64,000 nucleotides of DNA from Pseudacidovorax intermedius. Lineage in GTDB: Bacteria; Pseudomonadota; Gammaproteobacteria; Burkholderiales; Burkholderiaceae_C. Below, in pieces: positions 1-8,696 of the stretch. The notes under the pieces were generated by a model. It searched no databases and had not been told where the DNA came from. It saw only the letters and a program-made list of their open reading frames with translations. Numbering within the stretch: position 1 is the first letter of the stretch; the number at the start of each line of letters is the position of its first letter. The DNA is taken from positions 124,001 to 188,000 of the forward strand of contig NZ_QQAV01000004.1 in the NCBI RefSeq assembly GCF_003350475.1, read 5' to 3'. The translations under genes and the position numbers were made by a program.

Positions 1-52
1 AGGGGTTTCCACTTCGCGTTACCTCCCTGTGGGGAGCTTGGTCAGGTCACCC

Positions 53-1216
53 ATGTCTGATTTAAGTCTTCGACTGCAGCAGGCTTCGAGCCAACTTCCG
101 GTCTCCAGCTACTTCGACGAGGCGCTCTATGCGAGCGAAATGGAAACACTCTTCAAGCAGGGCCCACGCTATGTGGGCCACAAGCTGTGGGTGCCCGAGG
201 CCGGCAGCTACCACACGCTGCCCCAGGAAGGGGAAGGCCGTGCGCTGGTGCACACGCCGCGCGGCGTCGAGCTCATCTCCAACGTCTGCCGCCACCGCCA
301 GGCCGTGATCCTTCGCGGCAAGGGCGAGTTGCCGCGCCAGAGCGGTGGTCACATCGTCTGCCCGCTGCACCGCTGGACCTACAACGCCGCCGGCCCCTCC
401 CCCACCGGCACGCTGCTGGGCGCGCCGCATTTCGCCCAGGACCCGTGCCTCAACCTGCACACCTATGGCCTGCGCGAATGGAATGGCCTGCTGTTCGAGG
501 ACAACGGCCGCGACATCGAGGCCGACCTGGCTGGCATGGGCCCGCGCGCCCACCTGAACTTCGACGGCTACGTGCTCGACCGCGTCGAGATGCACGAGTG
601 CAACTACAACTGGAAGACCTTCATCGAGGTCTATCTGGAGGACTACCACGTCGGTCCTTTCCATCCAGGCCTGGGCAACTTCGTGACCTGCGACGACCTG
701 CGCTGGGAGTTCAAGCCGCAGTATTCGGTGCAGACCGTGGGCGTGGCCAACCGGCTCGGCCGTGCCGGCAGCCCGGTGTACGAGCGCTGGCATGACGAGC
801 TGCTGCGCTACCGCAGCGGCCGCCCGCCCGAGTTCGGCGCCATCTGGCTGACCTACTACCCCCACATCATGGTGGAGTGGTACCCGCATGTGCTGACCGT
901 GTCGACGCTGCATCCCATGGGCCCGCACAAGACCATGAACGTGGTCGAGTTCTACTACCCCGAGGAGATCGCCCACTTCGAGCGCGAGTTCGTCGAGGCG
1001 CAGCAGGCTGCCTACATGGAGACCTGCATCGAGGACGACGAGATCGGCGAGCGCATGGACGCCGGGCGCCTCGCCCTCTTCCAGCGTGGCGACAACGAGG
1101 TCGGCCCCTACCAGAGCCCGATGGAAGACGGCATGCAGCACTTCCACGAGTGGTACCGCACGCAGATGACGGCCAGCGCCGCGGCGCGTGCCTGCCTGGG
1201 CAACGCCCGCGGCTGA
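53..1216 (+). CDS. Rieske [2Fe-2S] aromatic ring-hydroxylating oxygenase, alpha subunit
   Basis: This is a 387-residue Rieske non-heme iron oxygenase large subunit. The Rieske ligands are visible as Cys79-X-His81 (NVCRHRQ) and Cys103-X2-His106 (CPLHRW), and the mononuclear iron ligands as His199 and His204 in DYHVGPFH. The gap between the two Rieske pairs (21 residues) is longer than the usual 15-17. The frame is also open to a GTG at 29, but the ATG at 53 (MSDLSLRL) gives a more natural N-terminus. No small subunit, ferredoxin or reductase gene lies nearby, so the electron-transfer partners must be encoded elsewhere and the substrate cannot be read from context. An EamA exporter follows 51 bp downstream and may be co-transcribed. 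Confidence 0.9.
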   Translation: MSDLSLRLQQASSQLPVSSYFDEALYASEMETLFKQGPRYVGHKLWVPEAGSYHTLPQEGEGRALVHTPRGVELISNVCRHRQAVILRGKGELPRQSGGHIVCPLHRWTYNAAGPSPTGTLLGAPHFAQDPCLNLHTYGLREWNGLLFEDNGRDIEADLAGMGPRAHLNFDGYVLDRVEMHECNYNWKTFIEVYLEDYHVGPFHPGLGNFVTCDDLRWEFKPQYSVQTVGVANRLGRAGSPVYERWHDELLRYRSGRPPEFGAIWLTYYPHIMVEWYPHVLTVSTLHPMGPHKTMNVVEFYYPEEIAHFEREFVEAQQAAYMETCIEDDEIGERMDAGRLALFQRGDNEVGPYQSPMEDGMQHFHEWYRTQMTASAAARACLGNARG

Positions 1217-1267
1217 GCCGCCCCGGACCCCCACCGATCGACGCCAGACAGGAGACCCGCCCCGCGC

Positions 1268-2191
1268 ATGCAAAGCCTCTGGATGGTCGCTTCGGCCCTG
1301 TTCTTCGCGACCATGGGCGTGTGCGTGAAGATCGCCTCGGCCTGGTTCACCAGCGGCGAGCTGGTGTTCTGGCGCGGGGTGATCGGCATGGTCTTCATCG
1401 CCGTGCTGGCGCGGCGCCAGAAGGTGTCGCTGGCCACGCGTTACCCGGGCATGCATGCCTGGCGCAGCGTGATCGGCACGGCCTCGCTGGGTGCGTGGTG
1501 GTATGCCATCGCCAAGCTGCCGCTGGCCACGGCCATGACGCTCAACTACATGAGCAGCATCTGGGTTGCGGCCTTCCTGGTCGGCGGCGCATTGCTGGCG
1601 TGGGCACCGGTGCCGGGGCGTGGCGGGCGCGTGCCGCTGCCGCCCATGCAGGGGCCGCTGGCACTCACGGTGCTGGCCGGCTTTGCAGGGGTGGTGCTGC
1701 TGCTCAAGCCCTCGGTGCACGGCACCGACGCCTTCGCGGGCCTGATCGGGCTGCTGTCGGGCATGTCTGCGGCCTTTGCGTACATGCAGGTGATCGCGCT
1801 GTCGCGCATCGGCGAGCCGGAGACGCGCACGGTCTTCTACTTCGCCGTCGGCTCCACGGTGGCCGGGCTGCTGTGGACGCTGTTCACCGGCTGGTCGGCC
1901 TGGTCGTGGTCGCATGCCATCTGGCTGCTGCCGGTGGGCGTGCTCGCCGCCCTGGGGCAGCTGTGCCTCACCCGCGCCTATGCCAGCGCGAAGACGCAGG
2001 CGGCCACGCTGGTGGTGGCCAACCTGCAGTACTCCGGCATCGTGTTCGCGGCCGTCTACAGCGTGCTGCTCTTCGGCGACCGCATCGACGCGGCGGGCTG
2101 GGGCGGCATCGCGCTGATCATCGGCAGCGGCATCGCCGCCACCGTGCTGCGCCAGCGGGCCGTGCCCAAGGCCCCGGCCGAGGAACACTGA
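1268..2191 (+). CDS. DMT superfamily (EamA) transporter
   Basis: This 307-residue hydrophobic protein has the two-repeat, roughly ten-helix layout of EamA drug/metabolite transporters, with the typical start MQSLWMVASALFFATMGVCV and a second repeat beginning near residue 145. It sits in the inner membrane and probably exports a small metabolite; the substrate cannot be told from sequence. An AGGAGA Shine-Dalgarno at about 1249 supports the start, although the spacing is generous. It follows the Rieske oxygenase closely on the same strand. Confidence 0.88.
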   Translation: MQSLWMVASALFFATMGVCVKIASAWFTSGELVFWRGVIGMVFIAVLARRQKVSLATRYPGMHAWRSVIGTASLGAWWYAIAKLPLATAMTLNYMSSIWVAAFLVGGALLAWAPVPGRGGRVPLPPMQGPLALTVLAGFAGVVLLLKPSVHGTDAFAGLIGLLSGMSAAFAYMQVIALSRIGEPETRTVFYFAVGSTVAGLLWTLFTGWSAWSWSHAIWLLPVGVLAALGQLCLTRAYASAKTQAATLVVANLQYSGIVFAAVYSVLLFGDRIDAAGWGGIALIIGSGIAATVLRQRAVPKAPAEEH

Positions 2192-2255
2192 GCGCGCTCA
2201 GGCACCGGGCAGGCGCCGGGCCCACAATGGCGGCTTCGCCCTCGGAGCCTTGCCG

Positions 2256-3164
2256 ATGCACGACACCCTGATTTCCGTCGACCAGCTGCGCGCGCTGCAG
2301 GACAGCCACGCGCGGCTCATGATCTTCGACTGCAGCTTCGACCTGATGAAGCCGCATGCCGGCCGCGAGGCCTGGCTGCAGGCCCACATCCCCGGCGCGC
2401 TGCATGCCGACCTGGACCAGCACCTCAGCGCGCGCCATGGTGCGCCCGGCCATGACGGCCGCGTGATGGTCGCGCACGAGGCTGATCGGCCGGCCTCCGG
2501 TGGCCGCCATCCGCTGCCCAGCCGCGAACGCTTCGCGGCCTGGCTCGGCAGCATCGGCTTCGCCAACGACATGCAGGCCGTGGTCTACGACCGCAACGGC
2601 GCCAACTACTGCGGCCGCCTGTGGTGGATGCTGCAATGGGCCGGCCATGCCGCGACCGCGGTGCTCGACGGCGGCCTCCAGGCCTGGCAGGCCGCGGGCC
2701 TGCCGGTCGCCAGCGGCGAGGAGCCGGCGCACTTCCAGAGCAACTTCGTGCTGGGCGAGCCGCGCGTGAAGCTGGTCGACACCGCGGCCGTCCGCGCCGT
2801 CATGGACAGCGGCGCCGCCCCCATCGTCGATGCCCGTGCCGCCCCGCGCTACCGCGGCGAGGTGGAACCGCTGGACCCGATCGCCGGTCACATCCCCGGC
2901 GCGCTGAACCGGCCCTTCGTGGACAACATCGGACCGGACGGCCGCTTCAAGCCCGCCGACCAGCTGCGCGCCGAGTTCGAGGCGCTGCTGGGCGACCGCG
3001 CAGCCACGGGCGCGATCCACCACTGCGGCAGCGGCGTGAGCGCCGTCCCCAATGTACTGGCCGCCCGCATCGCCGGCCTGCCCGAGCCGGCGCTGTACGC
3101 CGGCAGTTGGAGCGAATGGAGCAACACCCCCGGCCTGCCCACCCGGCAAGGCCCCAACCCGTGA
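2256..3164 (+). CDS. Sulfurtransferase with two rhodanese domains (SseA-like)
   Basis: This 302-residue protein has two tandem rhodanese domains. The C-terminal domain carries the active-site loop CGSGVSA with catalytic Cys257, which is of the 3-mercaptopyruvate sulfurtransferase type (CG[S/T]GVT) rather than the thiosulfate type. It transfers sulfane sulfur, probably in the cytoplasm, to thiol acceptors. A TTG lies in frame at 2250, but the ATG at 2256 has a GGAG at 2244-2247 at good spacing and gives the expected N-terminus MHDTLISVDQL. The next gene starts 6 nt after the stop, so this is likely the first gene of the operon that runs to 6370. Confidence 0.9.
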   Translation: MHDTLISVDQLRALQDSHARLMIFDCSFDLMKPHAGREAWLQAHIPGALHADLDQHLSARHGAPGHDGRVMVAHEADRPASGGRHPLPSRERFAAWLGSIGFANDMQAVVYDRNGANYCGRLWWMLQWAGHAATAVLDGGLQAWQAAGLPVASGEEPAHFQSNFVLGEPRVKLVDTAAVRAVMDSGAAPIVDARAAPRYRGEVEPLDPIAGHIPGALNRPFVDNIGPDGRFKPADQLRAEFEALLGDRAATGAIHHCGSGVSAVPNVLAARIAGLPEPALYAGSWSEWSNTPGLPTRQGPNP

Positions 3165-3169
3165 CCTGC

Positions 3170-3802
3170 ATGACCTTCCGCCGACTCACTGCCCTTGCGG
3201 CGCTCTCGTCCCTCCTGTTCACCGGTTTTGCCGCGCCCGCCTTGGCCCAGCAGAAGCCCGCCCCCCGCGCCCAGCATGCCCATGTGCATGGCAAGCTGGA
3301 GCTGGACATCGCCATCGAAGGCACCGCCGTCACCATCGAAATGGAGGCGCCGCTGGACAGCCTTCTGGGCTTCGAGCGCGCGCCGCGCACCGACGCCGAG
3401 CGCGAGGCCGTGGCCAACATGGCCAGGCGCCTGCGCGCCGCCGACCAGCTCTTCGTGATCGACCCTGCGGCCGGCTGCAAGCTCGGTCCGGTGCAGCTCG
3501 ATTCGCCCGTGCTCAGCGGCGACAAGCCGGCCGATCCCAAGGCCGCGGCCAATGGCAAGCCGGGCGATGCCAAGCCCGCCGCCAAGCCGACAGCCAAACC
3601 GGCCGAGGACGGCGACCATGCCGACCTGGACGCCAGCTTCGCCTTCAACTGCGTCGATGCCTCGCGCGCCCGCTACGTCGAAGTGCAACTCTTCGACGCC
3701 TTCAAGAACCTGCGGCAGATCGAGTCCGAGATCGTCGCGCCGCAGGGCCAGTTCAAGCGTGTGCTGCGCCGTCCCGCCACGCGGCTGACCTGGGACAAGT
3801 GA
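3170..3802 (+). CDS. DUF2796 periplasmic protein, ZrgA-like
   Basis: This 210-residue protein begins with a cleavable signal peptide (MTFRRLTALAALSSLLFTGF, cut after AALAQ). Next comes a His-containing stretch (AQHAHVHGKLELDIAIEG) typical of DUF2796, then a low-complexity Lys/Ala/Pro linker around residues 120-145 and a conserved C-terminal part. DUF2796 proteins of Vibrio (ZrgA) are periplasmic zinc binders working with an ABC system. Here the ABC ATPase, the permease and a DUF3299 protein follow directly with overlapping stops and starts, which supports a metal-handling role. The stop overlaps the GTG start of the next gene (GTGA). Confidence 0.85.
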   Translation: MTFRRLTALAALSSLLFTGFAAPALAQQKPAPRAQHAHVHGKLELDIAIEGTAVTIEMEAPLDSLLGFERAPRTDAEREAVANMARRLRAADQLFVIDPAAGCKLGPVQLDSPVLSGDKPADPKAAANGKPGDAKPAAKPTAKPAEDGDHADLDASFAFNCVDASRARYVEVQLFDAFKNLRQIESEIVAPQGQFKRVLRRPATRLTWDK

Positions 3803-4503
3803 GCGCCGCCCCCGTCCTGGAGGCCCGGAGCCTGCGCTTCGGCTGGCCCGGCGCGGCCGCGCCCTGCATCGACATCGACCATTTGGCTGTCGCGGCCGAC
3901 GAGCCGGTGTTCCTGTACGGCCCCAGCGGCTGCGGCAAGAGCACGCTGCTGTCGCTGCTGGCCGGCGTGCTGCTCGCCGACGCGGGCGAGGTGAGGCTGC
4001 TGGGCCAGGCGTGGTCAGAACTCGGCGGCAGCGCCCGCGACCGCCGGCGCGTGGACCATGTGGGCTACATCTTCCAGCAGTTCAACCTGCTGCCCTACCT
4101 GAGCGTGATGGACAACGTGCTGCTGCCGCTGCGCTTCTCGCCGCGCCGCCGGGCCGAGGGATCGCGCGCGCAGGCCGAGGCGCTGCTGGGGCGCATGGGC
4201 CTGGACGCCACGCTCTGGAACCGCAGCGCCCTGCAGCTGTCGGTGGGCCAGCAGCAGCGCGTGGCGGCGGCGCGGGCGCTGGTCGGCCGGCCCGAGCTGG
4301 TGATCGCCGACGAGCCCACCTCCGCACTGGACGAGGAGCGCCGCGAGGCCTTCCTCGACACGCTGATGGCCGCCTGCCAGGAGGCCGGCAGCGCGCTGGT
4401 GCTGGTGAGCCACGACCCGCGCATCGCGCAGCGCTTCGCGCGCCAGCTGCACCTGCCCTCGCTCAACAAGGCCGCGATGGCCGTTGCCGCTTCCGCCGCA
4501 TGA
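3799..4503 (+). CDS. ABC transporter ATP-binding protein (MacB/LolD-type)
   Basis: This is a 234-residue ABC ATPase with Walker A GPSGCGKST, Q-loop in YIFQQFNLLPYLSV, signature LSVGQQQRVAAA (LSVGQ in place of LSGGQ), Walker B ELVIADEPTSALD and H-loop VLVSHD. Length and motifs match the MacB/LolD class, which pairs with FtsX-type permeases. The start is GTG at 3799, overlapping the upstream stop, and the stop overlaps the ATG of the permease gene (ATGA), so the three genes are translationally coupled. It energises the permease encoded next, probably for metal-related transport or envelope transfer. Confidence 0.93.
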   Translation: MSAAPVLEARSLRFGWPGAAAPCIDIDHLAVAADEPVFLYGPSGCGKSTLLSLLAGVLLADAGEVRLLGQAWSELGGSARDRRRVDHVGYIFQQFNLLPYLSVMDNVLLPLRFSPRRRAEGSRAQAEALLGRMGLDATLWNRSALQLSVGQQQRVAAARALVGRPELVIADEPTSALDEERREAFLDTLMAACQEAGSALVLVSHDPRIAQRFARQLHLPSLNKAAMAVAASAA

Positions 4504-5759
4504 AGACGCTGCTCGCCATCGCCGCCCGCAGCGCCTGGAACCGGCGCTTCACGCTGGCGCTCACGGTGTTCTCCATCGCGCTGTCGACGCTGCTGCTGCT
4601 GGGCGTGGAGCGCATCCGCACCGAGCTGCGCGACAACTTCTCGTCGGCCGTCTCGGGCACCGACCTGATCGTCGGCGCCCGCACCGGCAGCACGCAATTG
4701 CTGCTGTACTCGGTGTTCCGCATCGGCGCCGCCACCAACAACATGGGCTGGAAGAGCGTGCAGGACCTGCAGGCCCACCGCGGCGTGGCCTGGGTGGTGC
4801 CGATCTCGCTGGGCGACTCGCACCACGGCTTTCCGGTGCTGGCCACCACGCCCGAGTACTTCAGCCGCTTCCATTACGGCGACCGCCAGCCGCTCGCCAT
4901 GCGCGAGGGCAAGCCCTTCGAGCAACTGTTCGACGCCGTGCTGGGCGCCGACGTGGCCGAGCAGCTGGGCTACCGCGTGGGCCAGAAGATCACGCTGTCG
5001 CACGGCAGCGGCGAGCTCTCGCCCGAGCATGCCGACAAGCCCTTCACCGTGGTCGGCATCCTGGCGCGCACGGGCACCCCGGTGGACCGCACGGTGCACA
5101 TCGGGCTGGAGGCGATGCAGGCCATCCACCTCGACTGGGTGGCCGGCGTGCCCATGCCGGGCATCAAGATCCCGGCCGAGCAGGTGCGCAAGTTCGACCT
5201 CAGCCCCAAGAACGTGACCGCCGCGCTGGTGGGCCTCAAGAGCCGCGCCGCCGTGTTCGCCGTGCAGCGCTGGGTGGCCGGCTATACCGAGGAGCCGCTG
5301 ATGGCCATCCTTCCCGGCGTGGCGCTGGACGAGCTGTGGCAGGTGGTGGGCGTGGGCGAGAAGGCATTGCTGGTGCTGTCGGGCCTGGTGGGCATCGTCA
5401 GCCTGGCGGGGCTGGTGTCGGTGGTGCTGGCCGGCCTGAACGAGCGCCGCCGCGAGCTGGCCGTGCTGCGCGCCGTGGGCGCGGGCGCACGCCATGTGCT
5501 GGCGCTGCTGGCGCTCGAAGGTGCACTCGTCACGGCGCTGGGGGTGCTGCTCGGCGCCATCGCCGCGGCCGTCGCACTGGCCCTGCTGGGACCGTGGCTG
5601 CAATCGACCTACGGGCTCGCACTGACGATCTCGGCTCCTACACTGAACGAATGGACCTTGCTCGGCGCCCTGCTGGCCGCCGGCTGGCTGGCCAGCCTGC
5701 TGCCGGGCTGGCGGGCCTATCGCCTGTCGCTCGCCGACGGGCTTTCCCCAAGAATCTGA
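4500..5759 (+). CDS. ABC transporter permease, FtsX/MacB family
   Basis: This 419-residue membrane protein has one N-terminal helix (ALTVFSIALSTLLLLGV), a large periplasmic domain at about residues 45-275, and three C-terminal helices (the VVGVGEKALLVLSGLVGIVS region, then LALEGALVTALGVLLGAIAA, and a last one near residue 385). This is the FtsX/MacB topology. It contains the usual RRRELAVLRAVGA coupling segment. It partners the ATPase gene that overlaps it by 4 nt. Within this cassette its likely ligand is a metal or metal chaperone, by analogy with zrg systems; this is inference. Confidence 0.92.
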   Translation: MKTLLAIAARSAWNRRFTLALTVFSIALSTLLLLGVERIRTELRDNFSSAVSGTDLIVGARTGSTQLLLYSVFRIGAATNNMGWKSVQDLQAHRGVAWVVPISLGDSHHGFPVLATTPEYFSRFHYGDRQPLAMREGKPFEQLFDAVLGADVAEQLGYRVGQKITLSHGSGELSPEHADKPFTVVGILARTGTPVDRTVHIGLEAMQAIHLDWVAGVPMPGIKIPAEQVRKFDLSPKNVTAALVGLKSRAAVFAVQRWVAGYTEEPLMAILPGVALDELWQVVGVGEKALLVLSGLVGIVSLAGLVSVVLAGLNERRRELAVLRAVGAGARHVLALLALEGALVTALGVLLGAIAAAVALALLGPWLQSTYGLALTISAPTLNEWTLLGALLAAGWLASLLPGWRAYRLSLADGLSPRI

Positions 5760-5764
5760 TCACC

Positions 5765-6370
5765 ATGCCTTCTTCTTCGCGCTCCCTGCTCGCCGGCCTT
5801 GCGGCCGCCTTCGTGATGGCCTCGTCCCAGGCCGCCGGCCCGGCGCCCGAGGCCACCACGGCCACCAATCCGCTGGGCGGCAAGAGCAGCAGCCCTGCCA
5901 AGCCCGCCGCGGGCGCCAAGCAGATCACCTGGGTCGAGCTGGTGCCGCCGGGCTGGGACCCCTCCAAGGACTTCAAGGACATCGACCTGGGCAAGCTGGA
6001 GGACAACGACCCCCGCGCCGCCGAACTGCTGCAGAAGATGCAGGACGTGCTCAACAACGCCCCCACCAATGCCGCCCTCAACGGCGTGCAGGTGCGGCTG
6101 CCGGGCTTCGTGGTGCCGCTGGAGGAAAGCAAGGGCCTGGTGAGCGAGTTCCTGCTGGTGCCCTACTTCGGCGCCTGCATCCACACGCCGCCGCCGCCGG
6201 CCAACCAGATCCTGCACGTGCGGCCGCGCACGCCGGTCAAGTTCCGCGCCATGGATGCCGTGTGGGTCAGCGGCCCGTTGCGCACCGAGCGCAACGACTC
6301 GATGATGGGCGCCAGCGGCTACAGCATGACGGCGGAAGCCGTCACCAAGTACACCGAGGGCGGCAAGTAG
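5765..6370 (+). CDS. DUF3299 domain protein
   Basis: This 201-residue protein has a signal peptide (MPSSSRSLLAGLAAAFVMAS) and then a short Ala/Pro/Lys linker. The C-terminal DUF3299 domain carries the family hallmarks LPGFVVPLEE, the block around LVPYFGACIHTPPPPANQ and a Met-rich tail. The Cys/His pair in GACIHTPPPP is conserved and could bind metal or disulfide partners; no biochemical role is established. It starts 5 nt after the permease stop and ends the operon that runs from the sulfurtransferase. Confidence 0.88.
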   Translation: MPSSSRSLLAGLAAAFVMASSQAAGPAPEATTATNPLGGKSSSPAKPAAGAKQITWVELVPPGWDPSKDFKDIDLGKLEDNDPRAAELLQKMQDVLNNAPTNAALNGVQVRLPGFVVPLEESKGLVSEFLLVPYFGACIHTPPPPANQILHVRPRTPVKFRAMDAVWVSGPLRTERNDSMMGASGYSMTAEAVTKYTEGGK

Positions 6371-6584
6371 GGCCCGCAGGTCAGCTTCCCGCAGGTCGTC
6401 TGGCCGCCGCGACCTACAGGTTTGCGCGGGCGACGCTGGCAGCGGCTGCCTGCCAGCACGGGAAACTCATCGACACCACTGGTCACACAGCCGAGGCGCC
6501 GCGGGTGCACCGCGACAGATGCGGCGCCGTTGACCAGGAACCGGAAGGACTTCTCGTCCTTCCGACCGATGGGGACTTCCAACC
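6371..6584. other. Intergenic region with two hairpins before the DUF3300 gene
   Basis: Two inverted repeats are visible. One has 8-bp arms, GGCGCCGC (6495-6502) and GCGGCGCC (6521-6528). The other has 9-bp perfect arms, CGGAAGGAC (6542-6550) and GTCCTTCCG (6556-6564), around a 5-nt loop, and ends 20 nt before the DUF3300 start codon. Neither has a T-tract, so they do not look like simple terminators. The second could sit in the 5' leader of the DUF3300 mRNA. Confidence 0.5.
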
Positions 6585-8624
6585 ATGCCCGCTTTGCCAT
6601 TCCTTGCCGCCGCGCCGCAGCCATCGCGCCCGGCCGCCACCCCCCGCCCGCTCTGGGCGGCCCTGACGCTGGCCCTGGCGCTCGGCGCCTGCAACCAGAC
6701 GTCACCGTCGCCCGAAGCCCAGGCACCCGCTCCGGCCCCCGCCCCCGCAGTCCAGGCCGCCCCAGCCGCCGCGCCGGTTCCTGCGGCCTACACGCCACCT
6801 TCGGCCAATGAGCTGTATCGGCTGGTGGCGCCCATCGCGCTGTACCCGGACAAGCTGGTGGCCCAGGTACTGGCCGCCTCCACCTATCCCGACCAGGTGA
6901 CCGCCGCCCACCAGTGGCTGATGCAGAACCAGCAACTCAAGGCAGGCCCGCTGGCCGATGCCGCCAACCAGCAGCCCTGGGATCCGAGCGTGAAGGGGCT
7001 GACCGCATTCCGGCGCGTGCTGGACCAGATGGCCGGCAACGTCGCGTGGACCACGGCGCTGGGTCAGGCCTACTACAACGACCCGACGGACGTGATGAAC
7101 GCCATCCAGGTCATGCGCCAGCGCGCCCGCAGCGCCGGGGAACTCAAGAGCAGTTCGCAACTGAAGGTGGTGCAGAGCAGCGCGCCACCGGCGCAACCCG
7201 TCACGGTGCAGCCGGGGGTGGTGGTGCAGTCCACCCCGGTGGTGGTGGAGCCGCCGCCGACCTACATCACCATCGAGCCCGCCCAGCCCGACGTGGTCTA
7301 CGTGCCGCGCTACGACCCGCAGGTCGTGTACGGCGCGCCTGTGCCCTACTACAGCGGCTACAGCTACACGCCGCCCCTGCAGGTGGCCGAACCCGTGCCG
7401 GTGCAGCCCGTGGTCGTGGGCGCCCTGGCCTTCGGCGCCGGTGTCATCGTCAGCTCGGCGCTGCAGCGACACGACTGGGGCTGGCGCAACTGGGACCTGC
7501 GCTGGGGCAGCCCGCCACCGCCCCCGCCGCCTGGTGGCTGGGGACGCGACCGGCCGCCGCCCAACTGGCAGCGGCCGGCCGTGGTCTACAACAACAACAT
7601 CTACATGCCCCAGCCCGCGCCGGGCTACGGCCCCCCGCCCCGGCCGTGGGGCGGCCCGCCCCCCGGCGGTCCGGATCCACGCATGCTGGCTGTCCAGCAA
7701 CAGCAACAGCGCGAACTGGCCGAGCAGGCCGCACGCCAGAGCCAGGAGCAGCAGCGGCAGACGCAACTGATGCAGCAGCAGATGCAGCGCGACCAGCAGA
7801 TGCGCGACATGGCGCAACGGCAGGCCGACGAGCAACGCCGCGTGGCCGACATGCAGCGGCAGCAGGCCCAGCAGCAGCAGCGTCGACTCGCCGACCAGCA
7901 GCGGGACATGCAGATGCGGCAGCAGGCGGCCCAGGCACAAAGCCGCGAACAGCAGGATCGCATGCGCCAGGCCCAGCTGGAACGGCAGCGCCAACAGCAG
8001 GAGGCGCAACGGCAGCAGGCGGACATGGCACGCCGCCAGCAGGAGATGCAGCAGCGTCAGCAGCAGGACCAGGCCCATCGCCAGCAACAGGCCGTCGAAG
8101 AACAGCAGCGGCAGGCCCGTGCCCAGCAGGACCAACGCCAGGCGCAGGCGGAGCGTGACCGCCAGCAAGGGCAGATGCGCGACCAGCAGCGACAGATGCA
8201 GGAGCAGGCACGTCGGCAGCAGGAACAGGTGCAGCAGCAGGCCCAGGACCAGATGCGCCGGCAACAGGAGCAGCGCCAGGAGCAAGCGCGGCAACAGCAG
8301 CAGCAAGCCCAGGAGCAGGCACGCCGCCAGCAACAGCAGGCCCAGGAGCAGGTCCGCCAGCAGCAGCAACAAGCGCAGGAGCAGGCCCGACGCCAACAGC
8401 AGCAGGCGCAGGAGCAGATGCGCCAGCAGCAGCAACAGATGCAGGAGCGCGCCGGGCAACAGCAGCGGGAAGCACAGCAGCGGATGCAGGAGCAGATGCG
8501 TCAGCAACAGCAGCAGGCGCAGCAGCGCGCCCGCGAGGCCCAGCCGGGGCACGGCGGCGAACGGCGGGAAGGGCCGCCTGGGCCGGGCCGGCCGCCGCGT
8601 CCGGGCGAGCAGCCGCCGTCCTGA
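6585..8624 (+). CDS. DUF3300 lipoprotein with long Gln-rich coiled coil
   Basis: This 679-residue protein starts with a lipoprotein signal ending in LALGAC (lipobox Cys near residue 36), so it is probably anchored to the outer or inner membrane. A Pro/Ala linker leads to a DUF3300 domain (about residues 65-270) containing ELYRLVAPIALYPDKLVAQV and VVYVPRYDPQVVYG. A Pro/Gly-rich stretch follows, and then about 280 residues made almost only of Gln, Arg, Glu, Ala and Met. The end of this part is a run of 11-residue repeats (574-639; base unit QAQEQARRQQQ), the hendecad spacing of long coiled coils. The tail is Pro/Gly-rich. DUF3300 function is unknown. Confidence 0.85.
   Translation: MPALPFLAAAPQPSRPAATPRPLWAALTLALALGACNQTSPSPEAQAPAPAPAPAVQAAPAAAPVPAAYTPPSANELYRLVAPIALYPDKLVAQVLAASTYPDQVTAAHQWLMQNQQLKAGPLADAANQQPWDPSVKGLTAFRRVLDQMAGNVAWTTALGQAYYNDPTDVMNAIQVMRQRARSAGELKSSSQLKVVQSSAPPAQPVTVQPGVVVQSTPVVVEPPPTYITIEPAQPDVVYVPRYDPQVVYGAPVPYYSGYSYTPPLQVAEPVPVQPVVVGALAFGAGVIVSSALQRHDWGWRNWDLRWGSPPPPPPPGGWGRDRPPPNWQRPAVVYNNNIYMPQPAPGYGPPPRPWGGPPPGGPDPRMLAVQQQQQRELAEQAARQSQEQQRQTQLMQQQMQRDQQMRDMAQRQADEQRRVADMQRQQAQQQQRRLADQQRDMQMRQQAAQAQSREQQDRMRQAQLERQRQQQEAQRQQADMARRQQEMQQRQQQDQAHRQQQAVEEQQRQARAQQDQRQAQAERDRQQGQMRDQQRQMQEQARRQQEQVQQQAQDQMRRQQEQRQEQARQQQQQAQEQARRQQQQAQEQVRQQQQQAQEQARRQQQQAQEQMRQQQQQMQERAGQQQREAQQRMQEQMRQQQQQAQQRAREAQPGHGGERREGPPGPGRPPRPGEQPPS
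8304..8501 (+). repeat. Six 33-bp in-frame repeats coding an 11-residue coiled-coil unit
   Basis: Six consecutive 33-bp units encode 11-residue blocks: QAQEQARRQQQ, QAQEQVRQQQQ, QAQEQARRQQQ, QAQEQMRQQQQ and then two more diverged copies. They lie inside the DUF3300 gene. Synonymous codons differ between copies (CAA/CAG, CGC/CGA), so the array is not a very recent duplication. Confidence 0.85.
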
Positions 8625-8696
8625 CCACGGCGCCCGCCGCACATCAGGGCCAGCACGGCGCAGGCGCGGGCGGCCTGGGCTCGCAGGAAAACTGCC

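Noticed and set aside
7680-8540. CRISPR-like regular repeats
   Set aside because: The repeats are in frame, have no spacers and encode the coiled coil of a lipoprotein.
6702-8642. Leu-rich 646-codon open frame on the minus strand, at first sight a membrane protein
   Set aside because: It is the antisense of the CAG/CAA-rich coiled-coil region of the DUF3300 gene; Gln codons read backwards give Leu.
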